Position numbers and translations under genes: made by a program
Shown: positions 42,388 to 49,300 of the stretch, in pieces
Numbering within the stretch: position 1 is the stretch's first letter
How the letters are laid out: every line of letters starts with the position of its first letter
From: DASUPK01 sp963743575
Lineage (GTDB): Bacteria; Actinomycetota; Thermoleophilia; Solirubrobacterales; 70-9
Assembly: GCA_963743575.1 (NCBI GenBank)
Contig: CAVUQC010000004.1
Location: forward strand, 496,001 to 560,000
DNA length: 64,000 nt
Direction: 5' to 3'
The notes under the pieces: model-generated
What the model was told of the DNA's origin: nothing
Seen by the model: the letters and a program-made list of their open reading frames with translations, nothing else
The model's database searches: none

Positions 42388-43029
42388 GCGAGCATTCTCG
42401 GCGCTGACGACCGCGAGCTAGGCCGAGAGCTGCCTCAAGCTGGTACCTGGATTCTCAGCCGGACCTAGAGGTTGACGCTGAGGCCAGCGTCGGCGAGGGG
42501 GCACGCAAGATTGGGATCAGCGCCGAGCTCGATCTCGCAGTCCTAGACGTCTCCATGCCGAAGTTAACCGGTCTACAGGTTGCGGCTGAGCTCCACACCC
42601 GCCGTCCCGAACTCCACACGCTGATGCTTTCCGTCCACGACAACGAGCAGTACTTCTTCGAGGCCCTGAAAGCCGGCGCCTCGGGATACGTTTTGAAGTC
42701 CGAGGCCAACAGGGACCTGATCGAGGCCTGCCGCGGGGCGATGCGCGGGGAACCCTTCATCCACCCAGCTGCGGCCTCAGCGCTGGTCAAGGACTATCTC
42801 GAGCGGGCCCGACGCGGCGAGGAGACGCCAAGGGACCGGCGGTCAGGGCCGGAACTCGAGGTGATCAAGCTGAACGCTGAGCGGCCTCACCACGAAGAGC
42901 GCGGCGGCGCTGATGATCGCCAAGAACACCGTCGATCGTCACCGCGACAACATCCTGGAGAAGCTCGGAATGCGGAACCGAGTAGATCTGACCCGCTACG
43001 CGATCAAGCGCGGGCTGGTCGAGCCCTAG
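42384..43029 (+). pseudogene. NarL/DevR-type response regulator, frameshifted
   Basis: GTG 42384 overlaps the kinase stop (GTGA) and starts VSILGADDRELGREL, like the first strand of a receiver. The protein continues in another frame: LDSQPDLEVDAEASVGEG, LDLAVLDVSMPKLTGLQ (phospho-aspartate) and ALKAGASGYVLKSEA. A second shift near 42830-42900 moves the LuxR-type helix-turn-helix (AKNTVDRHRDNILEKLGMRN) to a third frame that ends at TAG 43027-43029. Thus receiver and DNA-binding parts cannot be made as one protein without two corrections. Confidence 0.75.
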
Positions 43030-43036
43030 CCTCGGG

Positions 43037-43451
43037 CTAGTCCCTCGGAAGTGAGAAGACTGTTGTCGGCAAGTCGAAGCGCTCTCTCAGCTTGTCGAGT
43101 AGTCCGCTCTCTTGCCACCCGGCATGCTCCTCGGCACGAAGCGCAACCAAGAGGTGATCGGCCGGGAAGTCCCTGATTGCATCTTCGAACGCGAGCAGCG
43201 GATCGTCAGCACCAACAGTCCCGCTCGCTTCGGTGCCGATCTCTTGGAGGTGGCCAAGGGCTTGCCCAAGTCTCTCGTCTGCCTGATCCCGCGCTGAGCG
43301 GGAGGGGATGCAAGCACCTCAATCGACTGGGTAAGGCAGGCGTCACCACCAAGATCTCCTCAGCCGCATTGATCAGCTCCAGGACCTCGAACGGAAGGTC
43401 CTCGGTGCTGGAAGCGGACTCACCCGCTGCGATGAGGAGTCGCCGTGGCAT
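43037..43451 (-). pseudogene. Small stress-type protein, copy B (frameshifted)
   Basis: The 5' part from ATG 43449-43451 reads MPRRLLIAAGESASSTEDLP and VLELINAAEEILVVTPALPSR. The rest is in another frame: ARDQADERLGQALGHLQEIG, DPLLAFEDAIRDFPADHLLV, ALRAEEHAGWQESGLLDKLR and ERFDLPTTVFSLPRD, ending at TAG 43037-43039. One shift near 43300-43330 is enough to restore about 138 residues. It parallels copy A at 39606-40025. It follows the GreA-like gene by 10 bp. Confidence 0.75.
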
Positions 43452-43461
43452 CGTCAGCAAA

Positions 43462-44006
43462 CTACCGGCTTGCCGCCCTAACGCCGGTGATCCGCAGAGT
43501 TCTCTCTCGGCCGTCAGGCAGCTCAACCGTTGCCTTCTCGCCAATGACACGTCCAGACAGAGCTCGGCCGATCGGTGAGCTTGCCGAGACGTCGTCAGGG
43601 CCGAGCTGCTCATAACCGCCGATCAGACGGTGCTCGCGCACATTCCCGGAGGCGACGTCTTCCACCTCGACGATGTGCCGATGGTCACCGCGCCGGCCGG
43701 CCAGTTTCCGTCCACGACCGTCGCCGAATCCAAGAGCAGCTGGAGGCGCTCAATCCGCGAGGCGACGACGGCTTCCTCCTCCTTGATCTGGAGATAGTCA
43801 TCGTTCTCCCCGATGTCGCCGAAGGCGCGGGCGTTTCGCAGCCGCTCTGGGAAATCGACCTCAACCTGATGCCGGAGCCGGGAGAGCTCAGCGTCGATGA
43901 GGCGCTCGCCCTCTCGAGTGATGATCGCTTGCGCAACTGGCTCCAGCGGCCGTCTTTGCGACGCCGGGGAGGGATCGTAAATCGCTGTTGGGGCAACCAT
44001 TGGCAT
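43462..44006 (-). pseudogene. GreA/GreB-like transcription factor, frameshifted
   Basis: The N-terminal coiled-coil domain is in one frame: AIITREGERLIDAELSRLRH, NARAFGDIGENDDYLQIKEE (with the D-I-x-E-N-x-[DE]-Y segment that bears the acidic tip of Gre factors) and RIERLQLLLDSATVV. The C-terminal FKBP-like domain is in another frame: EDVASGNVREHRLIGGYEQ, SASSPIGRALSGRVIGEKAT and VELPDGRERTLRITGV, to TAG 43462. The shift is near 43690. An intact form would rescue backtracked RNA polymerase or regulate it. Box 3 lies 34 bp before the ATG. Confidence 0.75.
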
Positions 44007-44039
44007 AAGTCCATGATCGCCTCGGGGCGACCCTTCGTC

Positions 44040-44059
44040 GATGGGGCGTTCGCCCCATT
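44040..44059. promoter_or_regulatory. Island palindrome box 3
   Basis: GATGGGGCGTTCGCCCCATT: arms ATGGGGCG/CGCCCCAT are almost perfectly symmetric. It is 34 bp upstream of the GreA-like start (44006), the same spacing as box 1 to its gene. Confidence 0.7.
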
Positions 44060-44075
44060 CGACCTGGAAGCGGCC

Positions 44076-44105
44076 GACCGGCGCAGGCAGCGGCCTGCGC
44101 CGGTC
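44076..44105 (-). terminator. Strong hairpin after DoxX gene
   Basis: GACCGGCGCAGG (44076-44087) and CCTGCGCCGGTC (44094-44105) form a perfect 12-bp GC-rich stem with a 6-nt loop. It starts 8 bp past the DoxX stop on the minus strand, a good place for termination before the GreA-like promoter. No T-run follows. Confidence 0.65.
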
Positions 44106-44112
44106 GTGATGA

Positions 44113-44586
44113 CTAGGCTCGCGTGCCGAACACCGGTGGGTCGTACTTGCGCGCCAGTCGGGCTAGGGTCAGCGCGGCGAGCATCAGGGCGAAGTCCCGC
44201 ACCGCGACGTCGTAGTAGCCCGAGTAGGTGAGCAGGTTGACGACGATCCCGGCCAGCCATGCGGCGACGAGGTAGGCGCCGTAGCGAGGCTTGATCAGGA
44301 CGGCGATCCCCGCCACGATCTCGATCACACCGACCGCGTACATCGCATCGGAGGCACTTCCCGGAACGACGTCGTTGATCCAGGGTGCGAGGTAGATCTC
44401 CCAGTTGACCAGGACGTCAAAGAACTTGTCCAGGCCAAACAGGATCGGGGCAGCGGCGAATCCAATTCGCAACAGCCAGAATGCCTGATAGGCGGGGTCG
44501 CTCTTCAGGCGTTCGGCCACTGATGGCGAGTCGATCGCGGAGGGGACGCGATTGGTCGCGCGGCCGGTAAGTGTGGCCGTCGACAT
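44113..44586 (-). CDS. DoxX-like membrane protein
   Basis: A 157-residue protein from ATG 44584-44586 with four hydrophobic helices (FWLLRIGFAAAPILFGLDKFFDVL; AVGVIEIVAGIAVLI; YLVAAWLAGIVVNLLTY; VRDFALMLAALTLARLA). The RIGFAAAPILFGLDKF and PRYGAYLVAAWLAG stretches match DoxX/DoxD-type proteins, small quinone- or stress-linked membrane proteins. It is one of the few intact island genes. Start at 44640 in the longer frame is less likely because MSTATLTGR has a purine-rich ribosome-binding site (GGGAGG) in front. Boxes 4 and 5 lie further upstream. Confidence 0.8.
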   Translation of the reverse strand: MSTATLTGRATNRVPSAIDSPSVAERLKSDPAYQAFWLLRIGFAAAPILFGLDKFFDVLVNWEIYLAPWINDVVPGSASDAMYAVGVIEIVAGIAVLIKPRYGAYLVAAWLAGIVVNLLTYSGYYDVAVRDFALMLAALTLARLARKYDPPVFGTRA

Positions 44587-44765
44587 TCGTACCTCCCTAG
44601 GTGGGGTGCTCTTGACTTCGTCTGGCCGGGGGCACGCCACTCGCGGGGGACCGCCAGTGCGCCCTTCCGCGGACGCACCCGCGGTGCGCGGCGGGGTTGG
44701 TAGAGGATTCCTGCTCGGGCTGCCATCGACATGAGCCCATGATCAGTTACAGCAGGCCTTGCGTC

Positions 44766-44785
44766 GATGGGGCTTTCTCCCCATT
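44766..44785. promoter_or_regulatory. Island palindrome box 4
   Basis: GATGGGGCTTTCTCCCCATT: arms ATGGGG/CCCCAT around 6 bp. It lies 180 bp upstream of DoxX and 57 bp left of box 5 in the same divergent spacer. Confidence 0.65.
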
Positions 44786-44841
44786 TGGGTCGCTCCTATC
44801 AGCCGGCGTGAGGGATTCGACTCTTTCCATTCGGCAACTCG

Positions 44842-44861
44842 AATGGGGTGTTCGCCCCATT
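44842..44861. promoter_or_regulatory. Island palindrome box 5
   Basis: AATGGGGTGTTCGCCCCATT: arms AATGGGG/CCCCATT are perfectly symmetric. It lies 82 bp upstream of the small plus-strand gene at 44943. Confidence 0.7.
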
Positions 44862-44942
44862 CCGTCCCGGTGAGCGACGCGGGAGCCTGGTTGATGCGGG
44901 CAGAGCGCCCGCCGACAGATCGAACTTGAGAAAGGAAGAGAG

Positions 44943-45098
44943 ATGCCAGCCCCCTATTTAGGACTGTTCGCCCCGATGAGGCCTTCCGACGACCCGTGGC
45001 GCGACGGCCAGGACCAGCCGTCGCTTTGGGTCCGCGGGCGGGCTCGCCGGAAGAGGCGTGAGCTGGATGAGGCGCTAGCCCGCGGCGAAAACCGGTGA
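44943..45098 (+). CDS. Small hypothetical protein
   Basis: A 51-residue protein (MPAPYLGLFAPMRPSDDPWR..., then a basic RGRARRKRRELDEALARGENR tail). The ATG is preceded by a strong ribosome-binding site (AAAGGAAGAGAG), and its TGA overlaps the GTG of the next frame (GTGA). The bipartite composition (Pro/Asp-rich start, basic end) matches no family I know. It stands directly downstream of box 5, so it belongs to the island's possible regulon. Confidence 0.5.
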   Translation: MPAPYLGLFAPMRPSDDPWRDGQDQPSLWVRGRARRKRRELDEALARGENR

Positions 45099-45441
45099 CC
45101 GCCGAGGAACTCGCGCTGCGCGCACAACAACTCTCAGAGTCGGCAACGGGCGCGCGACTTGCGGCCTGGTTCGAGAATCTGTTTCGCCTCGCCGTCGGAG
45201 GGCCGGGCCCCGGCGCGACCACAGCGATGGGTGTACCCCCGATGCCGTGTCGCCACACGGGCGCCGCGGCGAGAGCCTGCGCGGCCCGGGACCGCACGAC
45301 GTGCGTGGGCTGGCGATGGCCTCGAACCTGCTCGAGGATGCCAAGGGTCCCCTTTACGCCCGCACCAGGGTCGACGAGTTGGAACCGGCTGTGCGCAGGA
45401 CAATTGCGGCGCTCGAGCCGGCGACCCAGATGGGGAAATAG
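45095..45441 (+). pseudogene. Frameshifted hypothetical gene
   Basis: From GTG 45095 the frame reads VTAEELALRAQQLSESATGA and RLAAWFENLFRLAV, then loses protein character. A second frame (from about 45250) reads GLAMASNLLEDAKGPLYART, DELEPAVRRTIAALEPATQM and ends at TAG 45439-45441. Both parts are helical, low in odd residues and would form one protein of about 115 residues with one shift near 45190-45250. Family not recognised. Confidence 0.5.
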
Positions 45442-46017
45442 GCCCCATTGGCCCCGGTCCGCTCCTCGGGTGACCCTTCGTCCACGGTCACAAGCCCGTC
45501 CCGCGAATAGCGCCATCCGGGGATACGGGCACTGACCAGGTGGCTCGGGTCCGTCCAAACGAGTTCTCCCACCCACGATCCGCGCCGCTCCAGGCGGCCC
45601 GCGCCCTGACTCTCCCTCTCAGCGGTGCGGGCCGTCGATCTCTTTCTAATGAGGACAGTCCGTGTTCCGCACGGTTAATGGCGGGATCGAATCGGGCGCC
45701 CCCGATTGGAGCTGGCCGCAGTACCGCTTTGTACCGGATGCACCGTCCTTTGTATCTAGATCGTCCGCCGTCGTGGACACATAGGAACAACGGGCGCTCC
45801 GAGACACATGGGCGCCTGAATCCGCTCGGCTGGGGGCCGAAAGGTCGCTGGTTCAAATCCAGTCGCCCCGACTAATCAGGACCCGCAAGCTCCGCGGCGA
45901 AGCGACCGGCTTTGAGGGGCATGATGGTAAGGCGCGCGCCTGAGCTGTTGAGCGGACCCGCCGATCGGAGTAGGGTCGGCCGCGGATCGATCAAACGCCT
46001 ATCTGAGAGGGGACGTT
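45442..46017. other. Gene-poor right end of island and junction
   Basis: No coding sequence with clear support. A minus-strand frame at 45354-45572 (VGELVWTDPSHLVSARIPGW...) has some protein-like character and could be a gene remnant. The right 46-bp repeat is at 45826-45871; past it, 45872-46017 is chromosomal leader for the GFA gene with a good ribosome-binding site (GAGAGGGGA). Confidence 0.4.
45826..45871 (+). repeat. Putative att site (right), tRNA-Pro 3' fragment
   Basis: Exact 46-bp copy of 39536-39581, containing the anticodon loop to discriminator of tRNA-Pro(GGG) without the 5' half. The isolated 3' fragment marks the right boundary of the island. Before and after it the sequence has no similarity with the intact tRNA locus. 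Confidence 0.9.
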
Positions 46018-46407
46018 ATGGCCGACACGCTCAAAGGGACCTGCCTGTGTGACGGCGTGGAGTACGAGCTTTCTGATCCGCAGGCACTCGCCTACTGCCA
46101 CTGCACCCGTTGCCAGCACTGGACGGGTTCGAGTCTCGCTGGGGTCGTGGTCGCCCCGGAGAACCTCAAGTTCACGAAGGGCGAGGACCTGGTCAAGACC
46201 TACGAGAGCGAGTTAGCTCCCCGCAACTTCTGCAGCAACTGTGGATCGAGCATCTACGACGACCTCGGGGAGGTCTACTTCGTGGCCGCGGGCCTGATGG
46301 GCGACCTCGACATGAAGCCGGCCTTCCATCAGCAGGTCGCCTACAAGGCGAGCTGGCACCAGATCGGAGACGACGCGCCGCAGTACGACGAGATGCCGCC
46401 GGCTTAG
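46018..46407 (+). CDS. GFA/CENP-V-family zinc protein (thiol-formaldehyde activating)
   Basis: A 129-residue protein with the GFA fold. Zinc cysteines are in GTCLCDGVEYEL, AYCHCTRCQHWTGS and RNFCSNCGSSIYDD, the standard C-x-C / C-x-C-x(2)-C / C-x(2)-C set. Founding member Gfa was proposed to speed condensation of formaldehyde with glutathione. Here it precedes a class III-like ADH and an MBL-fold hydrolase, so it likely belongs to a thiol-dependent formaldehyde route, with mycothiol as the probable thiol in actinobacteria. Confidence 0.88.
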   Translation: MADTLKGTCLCDGVEYELSDPQALAYCHCTRCQHWTGSSLAGVVVAPENLKFTKGEDLVKTYESELAPRNFCSNCGSSIYDDLGEVYFVAAGLMGDLDMKPAFHQQVAYKASWHQIGDDAPQYDEMPPA

Positions 46408-46467
46408 CGCGATGGACCCGCCCTGGTACGCGATCACTGGCGTCGACGTCAAGGAGCTCTCCGGAGC

Positions 46468-47574
46468 GTGAAGATCCGCGCCGCGGTGCTCGAGGAGTTC
46501 GGTGAACCGCTGGTCGTTCAAGAGCTCGAGCTGACTGAGCCGAGCGAAGGTGAGGTCCTCGTTCGCCTGGTCGCATGCGGCGTCTGCCACACCGATCTCT
46601 ATACGGCATCGGGAGTCGACCCCTCGGGCTATTCCCCGACCGTGCTGGGCCACGAAGGGGCCGGCGTGGTCGAGAAAGTGGGCCCCGGGGTCGAATCACT
46701 CTCGGTGGGAGACCACGTCGTGACCCTGTTCTCGCCCCAGTGCGGCGAATGCGTCCACTGTCGCGATGACCGCACCAACCTCTGTTTGGCGATCCGCGAG
46801 CAGCAGAACAGGGGCTACCTCCCCGACGGAACCACGCGGCTGCGACGAGACGGGGAGGAGATTCGGCACTTCATGGGCACGTCGACCTTCGCCGAGGCGA
46901 CGGTGATGCCGGAGATCGCTCTGGCCAAGATCAATCCTGAGGCTCCTCTCGACCGGGCCTGCCTGTTCGCCTGCGGACTGACCACCGGCCTCGGGGCCGC
47001 GATCAACACCGCGAAGGTCGACGCGGGCTCCACATGCGTCGTCTTCGGCGCCGGCATGGTCGGGCTGGGGGCCGTCGCCGGCTGCCGCCTGCAGGGTGCG
47101 GAGAGAATCATCGCCGTTGACCTCTCCGAGGACCGTCTCGAGCTGGCGCGCGGCCAGGGAGCGACCGAAACGATGATCGGCGGCGAGGACGTCGTCGACC
47201 GGATCGTCGAGGAGACCGACGGCTTCGGCGCCGACTACACGTTCGAGGCGACGGGGAACGTCAAGGTGATGCGCCAGGCCGTGGAGGCCGCGCGGATGGC
47301 CTGGGGACTGGCGACGATGGCCGGTGTCGCCGGCAAGGGGGAGACTCTCGACATCGTCCCCCGTCTCCTGATCACCGGCCGCCGCGTCGCCGGCTCCTCC
47401 TTCGGCGGAGTCAAGGGCCGCCAGGGTGTGCCTGAGCTAGTCGACCGGTACCTGGCTGGTGAAATCGACGTCGATCCGTTCATTTCCCACCGGATCGCCC
47501 TGGACGAGGTGAACCATGGCTTCGAGCTGATGGAAGCCCAGGACGGTATTCGCAGCGTGATCGGCTTCAACTGA
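46468..47574 (+). CDS. Zn-dependent class III-like ADH (thiol-formaldehyde/nitrosothiol dehydrogenase)
   Basis: A 368-residue dehydrogenase from GTG 46468. Catalytic zinc motif CGVCHTDLYTASG, GHEGAGVVEKVGPGV, structural zinc loop CGECVHCRDDRTNLC, and Rossmann GAGMVGLGAVAGCRLQGAERIIAVDLSEDRLELA with D for NAD. Long insertion and length match class III/MscR/NDMA-type enzymes. It likely oxidises S-hydroxymethyl-thiol adducts of formaldehyde or reduces S-nitroso adducts. In mycobacteria mscR is also followed by an MBL-hydrolase gene, as I recall, matching the order here. Confidence 0.88.
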   Translation: MKIRAAVLEEFGEPLVVQELELTEPSEGEVLVRLVACGVCHTDLYTASGVDPSGYSPTVLGHEGAGVVEKVGPGVESLSVGDHVVTLFSPQCGECVHCRDDRTNLCLAIREQQNRGYLPDGTTRLRRDGEEIRHFMGTSTFAEATVMPEIALAKINPEAPLDRACLFACGLTTGLGAAINTAKVDAGSTCVVFGAGMVGLGAVAGCRLQGAERIIAVDLSEDRLELARGQGATETMIGGEDVVDRIVEETDGFGADYTFEATGNVKVMRQAVEAARMAWGLATMAGVAGKGETLDIVPRLLITGRRVAGSSFGGVKGRQGVPELVDRYLAGEIDVDPFISHRIALDEVNHGFELMEAQDGIRSVIGFN

Positions 47575-47592
47575 CCGGGGCTGGAGCGAGGA

Positions 47593-48381
47593 ATGATTCT
47601 TCAGCGCGTCGAGCACCCCGAGTGGCTCTCGAACGCCTATCTGGCCGTTGACGAGATCGGCGGCCATGGTGTGCTCGTCGATTCGAACGGCATTACCGAT
47701 CCGCTCTGCGAGCGTGCCGAGCGCGAGGGCAGCGAGATCACGCATCTGCTGCTGACCCATCATCACGCGGACCATGTCCTGGACGCACGCAAGCTGGCCC
47801 AGCGCTTCGGCGTGCCGATTTTGGCCCACGAGAAGACCGCCGAGATCCTGGATGGGGTCGTTGACGAGACCTTCCGCGACGGCGAGGTGATCGAGTCTGG
47901 AGGCCTGCGCATCGAGGTGATCTATACGCCGGGCCATTGCGCCGATCACTGCGCGCTGTCCATGAATGGCACCGATGTCCTGACCGCCGACGTCCTCTTC
48001 AAGGGAACGGTTGGCGGCACCCGGGCGCCGGGAGCGACCGGCTTTGAGGATCTCCGCTCGTCCGTGATGGACCGCCTTATGAAGCTGGAGCCCGAGACCC
48101 GGCTTCACCCCGGGCATCGCGAGCCGACGACGGTGGGCGGGGAGTGGGAATCGAACCCGTTCATTCGCATCTGGCGCGGGATCGACCCGGAGGGTGCCGA
48201 TCCCTGCACCATCGGTCCGGCCGATTCGGCCGATCGGGAGGCCGCCACCCTCGTCCTCTGGGCCCCGGACTACGACGGTGGGAACAAGGCCTGGGTCCGC
48301 TTTGGCGACGGTTCAGACGCTGTCGTCGGCGGCTCGCAGGTACAGCGCGGTGGCGCCGGATCAACCTCTGAAGCCGACTAA
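47593..48381 (+). CDS. MBL-fold metallohydrolase
   Basis: A 262-residue metallo-beta-lactamase-fold protein with LLLTHHHADHVLDARKLA (H-x-H-x-D-H near residue 57), TPGHCADHCAL (third metal histidine) and LHPGHREPTT (last histidine). This set is like glyoxalase II. It starts 18 bp after the ADH stop, so it is cotranscribed and probably hydrolyses the S-formyl or S-acyl thiol product of the ADH. A C-terminal 70-residue extension (from about 195) is beyond the core fold. Confidence 0.88.
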   Translation: MILQRVEHPEWLSNAYLAVDEIGGHGVLVDSNGITDPLCERAEREGSEITHLLLTHHHADHVLDARKLAQRFGVPILAHEKTAEILDGVVDETFRDGEVIESGGLRIEVIYTPGHCADHCALSMNGTDVLTADVLFKGTVGGTRAPGATGFEDLRSSVMDRLMKLEPETRLHPGHREPTTVGGEWESNPFIRIWRGIDPEGADPCTIGPADSADREAATLVLWAPDYDGGNKAWVRFGDGSDAVVGGSQVQRGGAGSTSEAD

Positions 48382-48707
48382 GAAGGCTCGCCCCATCGGC
48401 TGTCACCGCGGTCCCGCGAGCGCTCGTCCGGGACCGGAGGCGCGCCGTCTGGTGCGAAACCGGCCTGGGTGAGCATTCGCCGTAGGTCAACCACCATCTG
48501 GACGTCGATGTCCTTGCCCTTGGGCGGCGGCAGCACCTCGGTCTCGGGGCCGAGCGTCACCTTGAGCTTCCCGTTGTGCTCGTGCTCCACGGTTCCGATC
48601 TTCTCCAGCAGCGACACGACCTGACGCCACTCGATGTTCCCGCTGGAGGGGTGCCGGAAGATCTTCTCGACCGTGTCGCGGTGGTGATTGCTGAGGTGGG
48701 CTTCCAT
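48378..48707 (-). CDS. Conserved hypothetical protein
   Basis: A 109-residue protein from ATG 48705-48707 (frame open to 48884, but that overlaps the divergent PPOX gene). Core: HPSSGNIEWRQVVSLLEKIGTVEHEHNGKLKVTLGPETEVLPPPKGKDIDVQMVVDLRRMLTQAGF. The pattern 'NIEWRQVVSLLEKIG...HNGKLKVTLG' recalls small HicA-like or dsRNA-binding-like folds, but I cannot confirm this. It is convergent with the MBL gene (4-bp overlap) and has no partner antitoxin gene adjacent. Confidence 0.6.
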   Translation of the reverse strand: MEAHLSNHHRDTVEKIFRHPSSGNIEWRQVVSLLEKIGTVEHEHNGKLKVTLGPETEVLPPPKGKDIDVQMVVDLRRMLTQAGFAPDGAPPVPDERSRDRGDSRWGEPS

Positions 48708-48817
48708 GTGGATCCCCCCGAGGCTACCCGTAAAGCCGATATCTGGGGTGGGGATTACCCGACTTCGACGCGCGCTCCGCGCCGCTTTCGGGTCTACGGG
48801 AACTAGAGTCCCGGATC

Positions 48818-49228
48818 GTGAATCTTGACCAGGCCCGGGTTTTTCTCGGCGAACACCATCGAGGTGTGCTCGCCACGCGGACAAAGGGGGATCGCGTGCA
48901 GCAGAGCCCCGTTCTCGTCAATGTTGACGGGGCGGGCAACGCGATCATTTCCAGCCGGGAGACCGCCTACAAGGTCGCGAACCTTCGTCGCGACCCTCGA
49001 GCCCAGGTCTGCGTCTTCACGGAGGCGTTCTTCGGGCAGTGGCTCTTCGTCGAGGGGCTCGCGGAGGTGCTCTCTCTGCCGCAGGCCATGGACCCCCTGA
49101 TCGACTACTACAAGCGCTTCCCCGATGAGAACCCCGACTGGGACGACTACCGAGCCCGCATGGAGCGCGAACGGCGCGTGTTGATTCGAATCGAACTCGA
49201 GCGCGCCGGACCGGACCTCTACGGCTGA
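48818..49228 (+). CDS. PPOX-class (F420/FMN-binding) oxidoreductase
   Basis: A 136-residue split-barrel protein from GTG 48818: LDQARVFLGEHHRGVLATRTKGDRVQQSPVLVNVDGAGNAIISSRETAYKVANLRRDPRAQVCVF is the flavin-or-deazaflavin barrel, and FFGQWLFVEGLAEVLSL the second strand set. This size and the 'PPOX class F420-dependent' pattern are common in F420 producers, and the window encodes the F420 pathway. It may be an F420H2-dependent reductase of unknown substrate. FMN or heme binding is an alternative. Confidence 0.85.
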   Translation: MNLDQARVFLGEHHRGVLATRTKGDRVQQSPVLVNVDGAGNAIISSRETAYKVANLRRDPRAQVCVFTEAFFGQWLFVEGLAEVLSLPQAMDPLIDYYKRFPDENPDWDDYRARMERERRVLIRIELERAGPDLYG

Positions 49229-49300
49229 CCACCCGACGCAAGCAGCTCGCCAAGTGCGTTGCTCCGCGGATCGGTACGGCTTCCCAGCGGGCGGCCGGCC

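Larger units (their letters stand above)
44587..44942. other. Gene-free divergent spacer with two palindrome boxes
   Basis: No supported coding sequence is seen in these 356 bp. They lie between the DoxX gene (minus) and a small gene (plus) and hold boxes 4 and 5, so this is the main regulatory spacer on the right side of the island. Confidence 0.6.
39582..45871. mobile_element. 6.29-kb tRNA-Pro-associated genomic island
   Basis: The segment between the two 46-bp repeats has the size offset, tRNA location and remnant-gene content of an integrated element. No integrase, excisionase, replication or transfer gene is seen, so it is either a decayed island or a passenger mobilised by an integrase elsewhere. 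Contents: two copies of a small stress-type protein, a truncated FAD protein, DUF488, DoxX, a GreA-like gene, a NarL-type kinase and regulator, and small unknowns. Five similar palindromes lie at its promoters. At least six genes are broken. Confidence 0.75.

Noticed and set aside
45429..45449. Sixth palindrome-like site GATGGGG-N7-CCCCATT
   Set aside because: The spacer is one base longer than in boxes 1-5, the centre is different, and it overlaps the end of a coding remnant with no promoter behind it.
45354..45572. Minus-strand frame VGELVWTDPSHLVSARIPGW...
   Set aside because: Partly protein-like, but it has no start signal, no recognised family and overlaps the 45095 remnant; mentioned only as a possible remnant.
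45540..45875. 111-codon frame reading into the right att repeat
   Set aside because: Ends within tRNA-derived sequence and shows no protein family; likely chance.
48378..48707. HicA-type toxin call for the small protein
   Set aside because: Only a vague pattern match and no HicB partner beside it; kept as hypothetical.
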